NCBI RefSeq assembly: GCF_030812675.1
Contig: NZ_JAUSTE010000007.1
Location: forward strand, 1 to 64,000
Origin: Sinomonas atrocyanea
GTDB lineage: Bacteria > Actinomycetota > Actinomycetes > Actinomycetales > Micrococcaceae
Direction: 5' to 3'
Length of the DNA: 64,000 bases
This document shows, piece by piece, positions 33,579 to 43,009 of the stretch (its first letter is position 1; the number at the start of each line of letters is the position of its first letter). A program made the translations under genes and the position numbers. The notes under the pieces were generated by a model, which did no database searches, was not told where the DNA came from, and saw nothing but the letters and a program-made list of their open reading frames with translations.

Positions 33579-35309
33579 CTACCCCGCGGCGCCGGCGGGC
33601 AGGACCACGAGTTCGGCCTTGCCGTCGGTGAAGAACTCGTCGCCGCTCGCGTTGTGCCCCATCTGCGGGTCGGTGCGCTGGAAGAGGGTGCCGGGCAGCC
33701 CGAGGGAACCGGTGATGTAGGCCCGCTCGGCGTCGACCTGGGGATCGATGTGGTGGGTGGGCAGCTTCGCGGAGCCGGCGAGCTCGATGCCGTCGTCGAA
33801 GCTGGCCGTCGCCTCCCACACGTCCCGGCCGTCCGGCGCGGTGAACCCGGTCCGCCAGAAGCGGATATGGTGGCGCTGCCGCAGGGAGTTCGCGGCCGTG
33901 GCCTTCTGGAACGCAACGGTCTCGGGCTGGGCGTCCATGAACGCCGGCGTGACGGGGGCCGAGGCGTACTGGCCCCCCTGGAACCCGACGGCGAAGGCCC
34001 GCAGTGTGTTCGCGAGGGTCGAGGGGTCCGCCTGCTGCCACCCCGCCCGGGCGAAGGCCCGTGCCACCTGCTCCTCGGAGCCGACGAAGACGAAGCTGGC
34101 CGGCTCCATGCGGCCCCCCGTGAGCGTCTCGCTGTAGAGCGGCAGCCGGGAGAACGCCGCGGCATCCAGGGACGGGAGCGCCTGGGTGGGCTCGCGCACC
34201 GTGTGCTCCTGCGGGTGGACGAGGGCCGGCCCCAGCCCGATGGCGAAGGCGAGGGCGGCCGCCGGGGCCACGGCGACGGCCCGGCCCGGGATGCCCGGGC
34301 GGCGCCGGACCCTCCGGAGGGGGAAGCGGGCTGCGATCTCGAGGGCACCGACGGCGGCGGCGAGCAGGGCCGCTCCCAGGAGCATCCCGCCCCAGACATC
34401 GGAGACGTAGTGCACCCCGAGGTACACCCGGCTCATGGTCACGAGCAGCACCGCGAGGAGGTAGGCGGCGACCGTGAGGGTCCGCCCCCAGACCGAGCGG
34501 AGGGACCTGAACACGAGGTAGGCGATGATCCCGAACACGACCGTGGCCCGCACCGCGTGCCCGCTCGGGAAGCTCGGCGAGGTCTCGGTCACGAGCGCGA
34601 GCGCCGCGTCCGGGCGCGGCCGGCCGCCGATGTCCTTCGCGAGGGTGAACAGGAGCTCCTGCGCCGCCACGGTGGCCACCACGGCCGCCGCGAGGAGCCG
34701 CTCGCGCCGCCACCACAGGATGGCCACGGCGAAGACCGTCATCACGAGGACCGACTGGAAGCTCCCGAGCGCGGTGGCGACGGTGAACACGGCAGTCTCG
34801 CCCGGCGTGCGGACGGCCGGCATGAGGTGGGCGATCCGCGCGTCGACCTGCGTGAGCGGCCCGTGGGTCGCGACGGTGACCGCCAGTGCCAGGAACTCGG
34901 CGAGCGGCACGGCCGCGATCACTGCGGTCGCCGTGAGCCACAGGCCCGACGCCCGGTCCGGCCGGAACCTGTCCCGCAGCCACGGCAGGGGCCGCGCCTC
35001 GGAGCTGAGGGCCCGCACCACGTACTCGTTGGTGCGCAGCCCCGACCACGCCGACGCGGCGAGGGAGCGCATCACGGCCGAGGGTGCGGCGAGCGCGCGG
35101 ACGATCGCGAACACGAAGACTGCCGCGAAGACCACCTCGAGGAAGACCGCCGCGAGGAAGAGCATGGGGGAGATGAACAGCGAGAGGGTGCGCACCGCGT
35201 AGAAGCAGGCCGCCATCAGCACGATCATGGCGGCCGCCACCGCGAGGTGCCGCCCGGGTCCGCGCGACGCGCGGCGGCGCTCCGGGAGGGTCTGCCGGTT
35301 CCCTGTCAT
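33579..35309 (-). CDS. PAP2 phosphatase with C-terminal LssY-like domain
   Basis: A 576-residue membrane protein. The PAP2 (type 2 phosphatidic acid phosphatase) motifs are complete: KDIGGRPRP (225-233), PSGH (248-251) and SRVYLGVH (293-300). Several helices surround them. After a further helix, residues 350-576 form an extracytoplasmic LssY-C-like domain (LPLYSETLTGGRMEPASFVFVG, PSTLANTLRAF, DVWEATASFDDGIELA). Such fusions probably dephosphorylate lipid pyrophosphates or phospholipids at the outer face of the membrane. The start is ATG 35309. Confidence 0.85.
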   Translation of the reverse strand: MTGNRQTLPERRRASRGPGRHLAVAAAMIVLMAACFYAVRTLSLFISPMLFLAAVFLEVVFAAVFVFAIVRALAAPSAVMRSLAASAWSGLRTNEYVVRALSSEARPLPWLRDRFRPDRASGLWLTATAVIAAVPLAEFLALAVTVATHGPLTQVDARIAHLMPAVRTPGETAVFTVATALGSFQSVLVMTVFAVAILWWRRERLLAAAVVATVAAQELLFTLAKDIGGRPRPDAALALVTETSPSFPSGHAVRATVVFGIIAYLVFRSLRSVWGRTLTVAAYLLAVLLVTMSRVYLGVHYVSDVWGGMLLGAALLAAAVGALEIAARFPLRRVRRRPGIPGRAVAVAPAAALAFAIGLGPALVHPQEHTVREPTQALPSLDAAAFSRLPLYSETLTGGRMEPASFVFVGSEEQVARAFARAGWQQADPSTLANTLRAFAVGFQGGQYASAPVTPAFMDAQPETVAFQKATAANSLRQRHHIRFWRTGFTAPDGRDVWEATASFDDGIELAGSAKLPTHHIDPQVDAERAYITGSLGLPGTLFQRTDPQMGHNASGDEFFTDGKAELVVLPAGAAG

Positions 35310-35479
35310 GGCCCGATCCTTCCCCCGGGCGTCTAAGACGAATCTAAGAAACGCCCGGGGCGGCCCGGGGCGCGCCGCGGGAGGCCCCTGCTCGGGGCGG
35401 ATCCGTAAACATCGGGTGCATATGAGACAACTTGTGCGGTAGGGTGGGGCCACGGTTCCCCCACTATGGAAGGCCTGCC

Positions 35480-36460
35480 TTGGAAGAGCTGCGCATCGAG
35501 GAGAACGGCAACCTCGGTCCCATCGATTCGTCCCGCGTCCCCCGCTTCGCCGGAGCGGCGACGTTCGCCCGCCTGCCCCGCCTCGACCAGGTGGCCCGCG
35601 CGGACGTCGCCGTCGTGGGCGTGCCGTTCGACGCCGGCGTCTCCTACCGCCCGGGAGCCCGCTTCGGCGCCAACCATGTCCGCGAGGCGAGCCGCCTGCT
35701 GCGCCCGTACAACCCGGCGCTGGACGCCTCGCCGTTCGCCAACGCCCAGGTGGCCGACGCCGGCGACATGGCGGTGAACCCGTTCAACATCCACGAGGCG
35801 ATCGAATCGATCCAGCAGGACGCGCTGGACCTGACGGCCGACGGCGCGCGCCTCCTCACGCTCGGCGGCGACCACACGATCGCCCTCCCGCTCCTGCGGG
35901 CCGCGTCCGAGCGGGCGGGGGAGCCCGTGGCGCTCCTGCACTTCGACGCCCACCTCGACACGTGGGACACCTACTTCGGCGCCGAGTACACGCACGGCAC
36001 CCCGTTCCGCCGCGCGGTCGAGGAGGGCATCCTCGACACCGAGGCGATCTCCCACGTCGGCACCCGCGGCCCGCTGTACGGCAAGCGCGATCTCGAGGAC
36101 GACCGCCGCTTCGGATTCGGGATCGTGACCTCCTCGGACGTCTACTACCAGGGTGTGCGCGAGGTCGTCGCCAAGCTGCGCGAGCGCATCGGCGCCCGCC
36201 CGCTCTACGTCTCCGTGGACATCGACGTCCTGGACCCGGCCCACGCCCCCGGCACCGGCACCCCCGAGGCCGGCGGGATCACGAGCCGCGAGCTCCTCGA
36301 GATCCTGCGCGGGCTGCGCGGCCTCAACCTCGTCGGCGCCGACGTCGTCGAGGTCGCCCCCGCCTACGACCACGCCGAGATGACCGCCGTGGCTGCGAGC
36401 CACGTCGCCTACGACCTGGTGACCCTCATGAGCGAGCTCCCCGCCGGCGGTGCCCGGTGA
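35480..36460 (+). CDS. Agmatinase-family ureohydrolase
   Basis: A 326-residue ureohydrolase starting with TTG at 35480 behind GGAAGG. The dimanganese-site motifs are complete: GGDH (129-132), DAHLD (156-160) and [17 protein letters not shown] (247-263). Family members release urea from guanidino compounds (agmatine, guanidinobutyrate, arginine, proclavaminate). Its stop overlaps the start of a ThDP enzyme by 4 bp (GTGA), a pairing that points to a dedicated amine pathway rather than general agmatine use. Confidence 0.87.
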   Translation: MEELRIEENGNLGPIDSSRVPRFAGAATFARLPRLDQVARADVAVVGVPFDAGVSYRPGARFGANHVREASRLLRPYNPALDASPFANAQVADAGDMAVNPFNIHEAIESIQQDALDLTADGARLLTLGGDHTIALPLLRAASERAGEPVALLHFDAHLDTWDTYFGAEYTHGTPFRRAVEEGILDTEAISHVGTRGPLYGKRDLEDDRRFGFGIVTSSDVYYQGVREVVAKLRERIGARPLYVSVDIDVLDPAHAPGTGTPEAGGITSRELLEILRGLRGLNLVGADVVEVAPAYDHAEMTAVAASHVAYDLVTLMSELPAGGAR

Positions 36461-38259
36461 GCCCCGTCGAGTCGCCCTGGACGGGCGAGGCCCAGGCGCT
36501 GCAGGCGGCCGGGGCGCGGGAACTGCAGGCCCGGGAAGCATCCGGCGCGGCGGAGGCGGAGGGCGAGGAGGCCGGCGTCGTGCGCGGGGCCGGGCCCCGC
36601 AACGGCGGCGACCTCGTGGTCGAGACACTTGAGGCGCTCGGCGCGAAGACCGTGTTCGGCATCCCCGGGCAGCACGCGCTCGGCCTGTTCGACGCGATGG
36701 GCCGGGGGAGCCTCTCCTTCGTCTCGAGCCGCGTGGAGAACAACTCCGCCTTCGCGGCGGACGGCTACTCGCGCGCCACGGGCGAGGTCGGGGTCCTCTT
36801 CCTCTCGACCGGCCCGGGCGCCCTGACCTCCCTCGCGGGCCTGCAGGAGGCCTACGCGACCGGCGTGCCGATGGTCGTCATCGCCAGCCAGATCCCGCTC
36901 GAGGGCCTCGGCGCGCGCCGCAAGGGCATGCTCCACCAGCTCGACGACCAGAAGGCCTCGGCTGCGAACGTCACCAAGAGCCAGCGCCTCATCCAGCATG
37001 CCTCCGGCATCCCCTCGGCCATCCAGGACGCCTGGACGGACGCGATCTCCTCGCCGCAGGGACCCGTGTGGGTCGAGATCCCGCAGAACGTGCTCCTCGA
37101 TCCGGTCATGGTCCCGCCCGTCGAGGACGCCGTCGCCGAGGCTGCGGACAACCCTCCCCGGGTCGAGCTGGTCCGCGAGGCCGTCGCGTGGCTCCGCGGG
37201 GCGCGCCGGCCGGCGATCATCGCCGGCGGCGGGACCCGGCGCGGGCACGCCGAGGCTTCCTTGCGCCGCCTCGCCGAGCTGCTGCGGGCGCCGGTGATCT
37301 GCACCCCGGGCGGCAAGGGGGCCTTCCCGTGGGAGCACCCGCTCTCGCTCCAGTCCTGGATCGAGGACCGGCACATGACCGAGGTCCTCGAGGACGCGGA
37401 CGTGCTCGTGGTGGTCGGCTCCTCCCTCGGCGAGGTCACCTCCAACTACTTCACGTTCGAGCCCCGCGGCCGGATCATCCAGATCGACGCCGAGCCGCGG
37501 GTGCTCGAGTCCAACCGGCCGGGCCTGGGCATCCGGGCCGACGCCGGGCAGGCACTTGCCGCGCTCGAGACCGCGCTCGCCGCGCCCCCAGCCGGCACCG
37601 CCGCCGGAGGCAGCGCGGCGCCGGACTGGCACGGGAGGGCGCCGGAGGAGGTCGTGGCCGAGGCGCTCGGGAAGGTCCGGGTGCGGCTCGAGTCGCAGGA
37701 CCTGGCCAAGGAGCTGGCCTTCATGGCGGACGTCCGCGCCGCCGTGCCGGATGAGATGCAGACGTTCTGGGACATGACGATCTCCGCCTACTGGGCCTGG
37801 AGCTGCTGGGACTCCCGCGCCGGGCAGTTCCACTCCGCCCAGGGCGCTGGCGGGCTCGGGTTCGGCTTCCCCGCGGCGATCGGCGGGGCCGTCGGCCTGG
37901 CCACGCTCGGGCGGCCGGCCCGGGTCCTGGCCGTGTCCGGGGACGGCTCCGCGATGTACTCGATCGCCGAGCTGGCCACCGCGCGCCAGCACCACGTGCC
38001 GGTCACCTGGCTCATCGTGGACGACGGCGGCTACGGGATCCTGCGCGAGTACATGAACGACGCCTTCGGCAAGGCCACCGCGACCGAGCTCGCCCGGCCC
38101 GACTTCGTGGCGCTCGCCGAGTCGTTCGGCGTGCCCGCCCGGCGCGTGCCCGTGGAGGGCGTGCGGGAGGCGCTCGAGGAGAGCCTCGCCGCGGACGGGC
38201 CCAACGTCGTCGTGGTCGAGACGCTCCTGAAGATGTTCGCCCCGACCCACCTCGGCTAG
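36457..38259 (+). CDS. ThDP-dependent enzyme (acetolactate synthase-like)
   Basis: A 600-residue ThDP enzyme coupled to the ureohydrolase gene. After a 45-residue Ala/Glu-rich extension, the PYR domain carries the cofactor-activating glutamate E94 in [20 protein letters not shown]. The central domain follows at about 240-375, and the PP domain contains GDGS (495-498) with DDGGYG (522-527); the usual NN of the ThDP motif is replaced by DG. It is longer than most family members because of the N-terminal extension. Substrate unknown; a keto acid linked to a guanidino or amine compound would fit the neighbour. Confidence 0.84.
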   Translation: MSPVESPWTGEAQALQAAGARELQAREASGAAEAEGEEAGVVRGAGPRNGGDLVVETLEALGAKTVFGIPGQHALGLFDAMGRGSLSFVSSRVENNSAFAADGYSRATGEVGVLFLSTGPGALTSLAGLQEAYATGVPMVVIASQIPLEGLGARRKGMLHQLDDQKASAANVTKSQRLIQHASGIPSAIQDAWTDAISSPQGPVWVEIPQNVLLDPVMVPPVEDAVAEAADNPPRVELVREAVAWLRGARRPAIIAGGGTRRGHAEASLRRLAELLRAPVICTPGGKGAFPWEHPLSLQSWIEDRHMTEVLEDADVLVVVGSSLGEVTSNYFTFEPRGRIIQIDAEPRVLESNRPGLGIRADAGQALAALETALAAPPAGTAAGGSAAPDWHGRAPEEVVAEALGKVRVRLESQDLAKELAFMADVRAAVPDEMQTFWDMTISAYWAWSCWDSRAGQFHSAQGAGGLGFGFPAAIGGAVGLATLGRPARVLAVSGDGSAMYSIAELATARQHHVPVTWLIVDDGGYGILREYMNDAFGKATATELARPDFVALAESFGVPARRVPVEGVREALEESLAADGPNVVVVETLLKMFAPTHLG

Positions 38260-38314
38260 CGCGGAGCGCCCGCCCACCCCGGCCCCGCCGGCCCCGCCCC
38301 GCTCCCTCCTGGAA

Positions 38315-38377
38315 GTCACCTTCTGGGGGTCACGTTCTGGGAGTCACCTCGAGTGACTCCCAGAACGTGACCCCCAG
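38315..38377. repeat. 14-bp-period perfect inverted repeat (family B)
   Basis: A perfect 25-bp inverted repeat (38323-38347 and 38353-38377) encloses a 5-nt loop (CTCGA). GTCAC recurs at 38315, 38329 and 38343, and GTGAC at 38353 and 38367, all 14 bp apart, so the arms are built from a 14-bp unit related to GTCACGTTCTGGGA. It lies 56 bp after the ThDP gene and may terminate it. A GCGCACGACG motif follows at 38391. Confidence 0.85.
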
Positions 38378-38443
38378 ATGCGTCTCTCCCGCGCACGACG
38401 CCGGCCGCCCACCCCGTGTTGCTAAGGTCACCTACCGAATTAG

Positions 38444-38484
38444 TTTGCACAAGCAACCATCAGGCGTATAGTTGTTGCAAGCAA
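38444..38484 (+). promoter_or_regulatory. MarR-type promoter with two operators
   Basis: TTTGCA (38444-38449) and TATAGT (38467-38472), spaced 17 bp, form one of the best promoters in the window. Two related palindromes, TTGCACAAGCAA (38445-38456, over the -35 box) and TTGCAAGCAA (38475-38484, just after the -10 box), bracket it. This is the expected layout for autorepression by the MarR protein encoded immediately downstream. Confidence 0.78.
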
Positions 38485-38505
38485 TCAATTGAGGAGGGGC
38501 GGCCC

Positions 38506-39003
38506 ATGCCTGTCGATCCCGGAACGGCGCGGGAACTCATCCACCGCGTCTTCGACCTCCAGCGGGTGGTCCGCTGCCTGTCGACCTCCGAGCTCAAGCA
38601 CGGAGAGCTCGGCGTCGCCTCGCAGGGTGTCCTGCGCGTGATCGGCGAGCACGGCGGCCGCGCCGTGGACCTCGCCGGGAAGCTCGGCGTGAGTGCCCCG
38701 GTGCTCAGCCGGCACCTCGCCGAGCTCGAGGGCCTCGGCCTGGTCGAGCGGCGCCGCGACCCGGAGGATCGGCGCGCCCAGCTCGTCGGGCTCACGCAGC
38801 ATGGCTGCGAGGTCCTCGAGGAGATCGAGGAACACCGCATCGAGCGGCTCCAGAGCTACCTCGCTGACTGGGACGAGGGCCGCGCCGCGGCCGCCGTCGC
38901 CGCCATCGGCCAGCTCTCCGACGCCCTGCGCTCCGGCTCCGGCCACCGCCCCGCCCCGACCACCACACCTACCGACAAGGAGGAAGCCCTTGCAGCCCGC
39001 TGA
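38506..39003 (+). CDS. MarR-family transcriptional regulator
   Basis: A 165-residue winged-helix regulator (LGVASQGVLRVIGEHGG, DLAGKLGVSAPVLSRHLAELEGLGLVERRRDPEDRRAQLVGLT). GAGGAGGGG precedes ATG 38506. Two TTGC-AAGCAA palindromes flank its promoter. The downstream drug-type MFS gene overlaps its 3' end by 14 bp, so the two are cotranscribed. The arrangement is typical of a repressor released by the toxic compound its pump exports. Confidence 0.88.
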   Translation: MPVDPGTARELIHRVFDLQRVVRCLSTSELKHGELGVASQGVLRVIGEHGGRAVDLAGKLGVSAPVLSRHLAELEGLGLVERRRDPEDRRAQLVGLTQHGCEVLEEIEEHRIERLQSYLADWDEGRAAAAVAAIGQLSDALRSGSGHRPAPTTTPTDKEEALAAR

Positions 39004-41086
39004 CGCGGCGGCTCCGCAGATGAGCCACAAGCAGATCCTCGAGGCCCTCACCGGCCTCCTGGCAGCATTCTTCACCGCGATCCTCTCCTCGACGATCGTG
39101 GCGAACGCTCTGCCGACCATCATGGCGGACCTCAAGGGCACGCAGACCGACTTCGCCTGGGTGATCACGGCGGCGCTGCTCGCCAACGCGGTCACCACCC
39201 CGATCTGGGGCAAGCTCGCGGACCTGTTCAACAAGAAGCTCCTGACCCAGCTGAACATCGTGGTGTTCGTGGCCGGCTCCGTCCTGGCCGGCTTCTCCCA
39301 GAACATCCCGTGGCTCCTCTCCGCCCGCGTGATCCAGGGCATCGGCATGGGCGGCCTCACCGCCATGGCCATGGCGATCATCGGCACCATGATCCCGCCG
39401 CGCGACCGGGGCAAGTACAACGGCTACATGGGAGCCGTCATGGCCGTCGGCACCGCGGGCGGCCCGCTCCTGGGCGGGTTCATCGTCGACTCCTCGCTCG
39501 GCTGGCGCTGGACCTTCTTCGTGTGCGTGCCGCTCGCCGTCATCGCCCTCTTCCTGATCCAGGCCACGCTGAAGATCAAGCACGTCAAGCGGGTGGCGAA
39601 GATCGACTGGCTCGGCACGCTGCTCCTGACTGCCTCGGTGAGCACCCTGCTCATCTGGGTCTCGTTCGCCGGCCAGCCGGACTACTACGACTGGTGGAGC
39701 TGGCAGACGGCCGTCATGGTGGGCGGCTCCGTGCTCGCGCTCATCCTCCTGGTCGTCGTGGAGTCCCGCGTGGCGATGCCGATCATCCCGCTCAAGATCG
39801 TGGCCAACCGCACCACCGCGCTCAGCATCATCGCCTCCGCCGCGATCGGCGTCTCGATGTTCGCCTCGTCCTCGTTCATCGGCCAGTACTACCAGGTGGC
39901 CCGCGGCGCCACGCCGACCGAGGCGGGCCTGCTGACCCTGCCCATGATCGCCGGCAACTTCCTCGGCTCGGTGGTCTCGGGCCAGCTCATCTCCCGCTTC
40001 GGCAAGTGGAAGCGCTTCCTGATCCTCGGCTCGCTGCTCATCGTCGCCGGCATGGGCCTGCTCGGCACGATCGACCACACCACGGACCTGTGGCGCGCCG
40101 GCGTGTACACGTTCGTCCTCGGCCTCGGCCTCGGCATGACGATGCAGAACCTCGTCCTCGGCGTCCAGAACACCGTCCAGGCCAAGGACATCGGCACCGC
40201 GAGCGCCACGGTCGCGTTCTTCCGCTCAGTCTTCGGCGCGGTGGGCGTCTCGGTGCTCGGCGCCGTGCTCAACAACCGCTCGGAGGAGCTCATCACCGGC
40301 GGCCTCGCGGCCAAGGGCATCCACGCCCCCGCCGGGGGCGGCGGCACGAGCCTGGACCTGAGCGACATGCCTGCCCCCATCGCGGACATCGTCCGCGGCG
40401 CGTTCGGCGATGCCTCCGCCCGGTCGTTCCTCATCGCCGGGATCATCGGCATCGTGGCGTTCATCGCGATCCTCTTCATCAAGGAGGTCCCGCTGCGCCG
40501 CACGGTGGACATCGTCAAGCCCTCCCAGGCCGGCGCCGCCCCCGGAACGGATCCGGCCACCGCCGCGCTCCCGTCCGTCGCCCCGATCGGAGCGCACGAC
40601 GCCGCGGTCTCGCCCGAGGCGACCGGCTCGCCGTCGTCCGTCCCCGCCGCAGGAGGGGGCGAGCCCGTGGACGCGGGCCGGCCGTCCGCCTCCGCGGCGC
40701 GTCGGGCCGCGATCCGCGAGGTCCTCGCGGGCGCCGAGGGAGAGGGCACTGCCCTCGACACGGAGCTGCAGCTGCTGCTCGCCGAGGCGGTCCCCGCCGC
40801 GGGCCGGGCCGCCGCGCCGGCCGCGGCCGGAACGCTCGAGGCGCTGCAGGAGACCCAGCGCATCCTGGCGCGCCAGCAGGCCCAGCTCGCCTCGCTCATG
40901 GAGCGCCTCGCCGACCAGCTCGACGAGCAGCAGCGGCTCGCCGCCGAGCAGGGCGCGACCGCGAAGGCACAGGGGGAGACCGCCGCCCAGCTCGCCCAGC
41001 TCCAGCAGGAGCTCGCCGCCGAGCGGCAGCTGCAGAAGGAGGCGGCGCTCTACCTCGCCACGCGGGGGCGCCACAGCGCCAACTGA
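38990..41086 (+). CDS. DHA2-family MFS efflux transporter with coiled-coil tail
   Basis: A protein of about 698 residues. TTG 38990 was chosen for its strong AAGGAGGA site; ATG 39020 is an alternative. Residues 10-500 form a 14-helix DHA2 exporter (LSSTIVANALPTIMADLKG, RVIQGIGMGGLTAMAMAIIG, GAVMAVGTAGGPLLGGFI). Residues 505-698 are an unusual cytoplasmic tail: a Pro/Ala linker, a short conserved-looking helix, then an 80-residue Gln/Leu/Glu-rich coiled coil (616-698). Ordinary DHA2 pumps lack such a tail. It overlaps the MarR gene and is followed by a terminator. Confidence 0.87.
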   Translation: MQPADAAAPQMSHKQILEALTGLLAAFFTAILSSTIVANALPTIMADLKGTQTDFAWVITAALLANAVTTPIWGKLADLFNKKLLTQLNIVVFVAGSVLAGFSQNIPWLLSARVIQGIGMGGLTAMAMAIIGTMIPPRDRGKYNGYMGAVMAVGTAGGPLLGGFIVDSSLGWRWTFFVCVPLAVIALFLIQATLKIKHVKRVAKIDWLGTLLLTASVSTLLIWVSFAGQPDYYDWWSWQTAVMVGGSVLALILLVVVESRVAMPIIPLKIVANRTTALSIIASAAIGVSMFASSSFIGQYYQVARGATPTEAGLLTLPMIAGNFLGSVVSGQLISRFGKWKRFLILGSLLIVAGMGLLGTIDHTTDLWRAGVYTFVLGLGLGMTMQNLVLGVQNTVQAKDIGTASATVAFFRSVFGAVGVSVLGAVLNNRSEELITGGLAAKGIHAPAGGGGTSLDLSDMPAPIADIVRGAFGDASARSFLIAGIIGIVAFIAILFIKEVPLRRTVDIVKPSQAGAAPGTDPATAALPSVAPIGAHDAAVSPEATGSPSSVPAAGGGEPVDAGRPSASAARRAAIREVLAGAEGEGTALDTELQLLLAEAVPAAGRAAAPAAAGTLEALQETQRILARQQAQLASLMERLADQLDEQQRLAAEQGATAKAQGETAAQLAQLQQELAAERQLQKEAALYLATRGRHSAN

Positions 41087-41103
41087 CCGGCGCCGGAACA
41101 CCT

Positions 41104-41142
41104 CAGGCAGCCTGCGGACATCCTCTGTCCGCAGGCTGCCTG
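41104..41142 (+). terminator. Rho-independent-type terminator after the MFS gene
   Basis: A perfect 17-bp stem (CAGGCAGCCTGCGGACA at 41104-41120 and its complement at 41126-41142) with a 5-nt loop is followed by ATTAG. It separates the MarR-MFS unit from the ABC exporter pair. Confidence 0.85.
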
Positions 41143-41236
41143 ATTAGTCCTCAAGGTGGATGCCCGCGGGCGCGCGCGAGGCCTACTCTGGACACGCCCC
41201 GCCCGGCACCGGCGGGGCCCGACCGCAAGGACCTCG

Positions 41237-43009
41237 ATGCTCCTCACCCTCATCCGGCGCTACGGCGCCCGCTACTGGCCCTCGATCGCCGCCGTGGTGG
41301 TCTTCCAGCTCGCGACGACGATGGCCACCCTGTACCTGCCCAGCATCAACGCCCAGATCATCGACCAGGGCGTCGCCAAGGGGGACACGGACTACATCTG
41401 GCGCCAGGGCGCCCTCATGCTGGGCATCGCCTTCGTCCAGGTCCTCACCGCCATCGCCGCGGTGTACTTCGGCTCCAGGACAGCCATGGCGTTCGGCCGT
41501 GACCTGCGCCGGGGCGTCTTCCGCAGGGTGACCTCGTACTCAGCCCAGGACCTCCAGCGCTTCGGCGCCCCCACCCTCATCACGCGCGGCACCAATGACG
41601 TCCAGCAGGTCCAGATGGTCATGCTCATGGGCCTGAACTTCATGGTCTCGGCCCCGATCATGTGCGTGGGCGGCATCATCATGGCCCTCAACGAGGACGC
41701 CGGCCTGTCCTGGCTCGTGTGGGTCTCGGTGGGCGTGCTGTTCGCGGTCGTCGGCTTCCTCGTCTACCTGCTCATGCCGCTCTTCCGGAAGATGCAGTCC
41801 CGGATCGACGCGATCAACGGTGTGCTGCGCGAGCAGATCATCGGCATCCGGGTGGTCCGTGCGTTCGTGCGCGAGCGGTTCGAGGAGGAGCGGTTCGCGG
41901 GGGCCAACCGGGCCCTGACGGACATCTCGCTCAGGGTCGGGCAGATCTTCGTGCTGATGTTCCCGATCATCATGCTGCTGCTCCAGGCGGCCACCGCCGC
42001 GGTCCTGTTCTTCGGCGGCCACCGCGTCGACTCCGGGGACATGCAGGTCGGCTCGCTCACGGCCTTCATGCAGTACCTGCTGCAGATCCTCATGGCGGTG
42101 ATGATGGGCACCTTCATGGCCATGATGATTCCCCGCGCCACGGTGTGCGCAGACCGCATCGGCGAGGTCCTCGGCGTCGAGCCCTCCATGGCCGAGCCGG
42201 CCGAGGCGACCGTGCCCGAGAAGGCCGAGGGCGTCGTCGAGTTCCGCAACGTCTCCTTCGCCTACCCCGGCGCCGAGGCGCCCGTGCTCAGCGGGATCTC
42301 GTTCATCGCGCGTCCGGGACAGACGGTGGCGGTCATCGGGTCGACGGGCTCGGGCAAGACCACCCTGCTGAACCTCATCCCGCGCCTTTACGACGCTGCC
42401 GAGGGCGAGGTCCTGCTCGACGGCGTGCCGCTGGCCCGGATGCCGCGGCGCGAGATCACCTCCCGCGTGGCGATGGTCCCGCAGCGGCCCTACCTGTTCT
42501 CCGGCACCATAGCGCACAACCTGCGCTTCGGCAAGGAGACGGCGTCCGACGACGAGCTCTGGGAGGCGCTCGAGGTCGCACAGGGGGCGGAGTTCGTCCG
42601 TGCCAAGGCGAAGGGGCTCGAGTCGCCGATCTCGCAGGGCGGCACGAACGTCTCCGGCGGCCAGCGGCAGCGGCTCTGCATCGCCCGCGCGCTGGTGGCC
42701 CAGCCCAACGTGTACCTCTTCGACGACTCGTTCTCGGCCCTGGACGTCGCGACCGAGGCGCGGCTGCGGCGCGCGCTCAAGGAGCGGATGCACGGGGCGA
42801 CCATGATCGTCGTCGCCCAGCGGGTCTCCACCATCATGGGCGCCGACCAGATCCTGGTCCTCGACGGCGGGAAGATCGTGGACCGCGGAACGCACGAGGA
42901 GCTGCTGGAGACCTCGCCGACGTACCAGGAGATCGTCCAGTCGCAGATCAGCGCCGAGGAAGTCGAGAGCGTCGCGGGCGCCGCGGGAGCCACGGGGGAG
43001 CAGGCATGA
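41237..43009 (+). CDS. ABC exporter half-transporter A (degenerate catalytic site)
   Basis: A 590-residue half-transporter: six membrane helices (about 1-310) followed by an ATPase domain. Walker A is GSTGSGKTT (near 368-376), the signature is VSGGQRQ (near 472), and Walker B reads VYLFDDSFSALD, so the catalytic Glu after Walker B is Asp. This is the mark of the non-catalytic-site subunit in heterodimeric exporters. Its stop overlaps the partner's start (ATGA). The pair probably exports drugs or lipids. GCAAGGACC precedes ATG 41237. Confidence 0.9.
   Translation: MLLTLIRRYGARYWPSIAAVVVFQLATTMATLYLPSINAQIIDQGVAKGDTDYIWRQGALMLGIAFVQVLTAIAAVYFGSRTAMAFGRDLRRGVFRRVTSYSAQDLQRFGAPTLITRGTNDVQQVQMVMLMGLNFMVSAPIMCVGGIIMALNEDAGLSWLVWVSVGVLFAVVGFLVYLLMPLFRKMQSRIDAINGVLREQIIGIRVVRAFVRERFEEERFAGANRALTDISLRVGQIFVLMFPIIMLLLQAATAAVLFFGGHRVDSGDMQVGSLTAFMQYLLQILMAVMMGTFMAMMIPRATVCADRIGEVLGVEPSMAEPAEATVPEKAEGVVEFRNVSFAYPGAEAPVLSGISFIARPGQTVAVIGSTGSGKTTLLNLIPRLYDAAEGEVLLDGVPLARMPRREITSRVAMVPQRPYLFSGTIAHNLRFGKETASDDELWEALEVAQGAEFVRAKAKGLESPISQGGTNVSGGQRQRLCIARALVAQPNVYLFDDSFSALDVATEARLRRALKERMHGATMIVVAQRVSTIMGADQILVLDGGKIVDRGTHEELLETSPTYQEIVQSQISAEEVESVAGAAGATGEQA

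Noticed and set aside
35480-38259. Clavulanic-acid-type biosynthetic pair (proclavaminate amidinohydrolase plus CeaS)
   Set aside because: Beta-lactam synthetase, clavaminate synthase and other cluster genes are absent, and both families are common outside that pathway.
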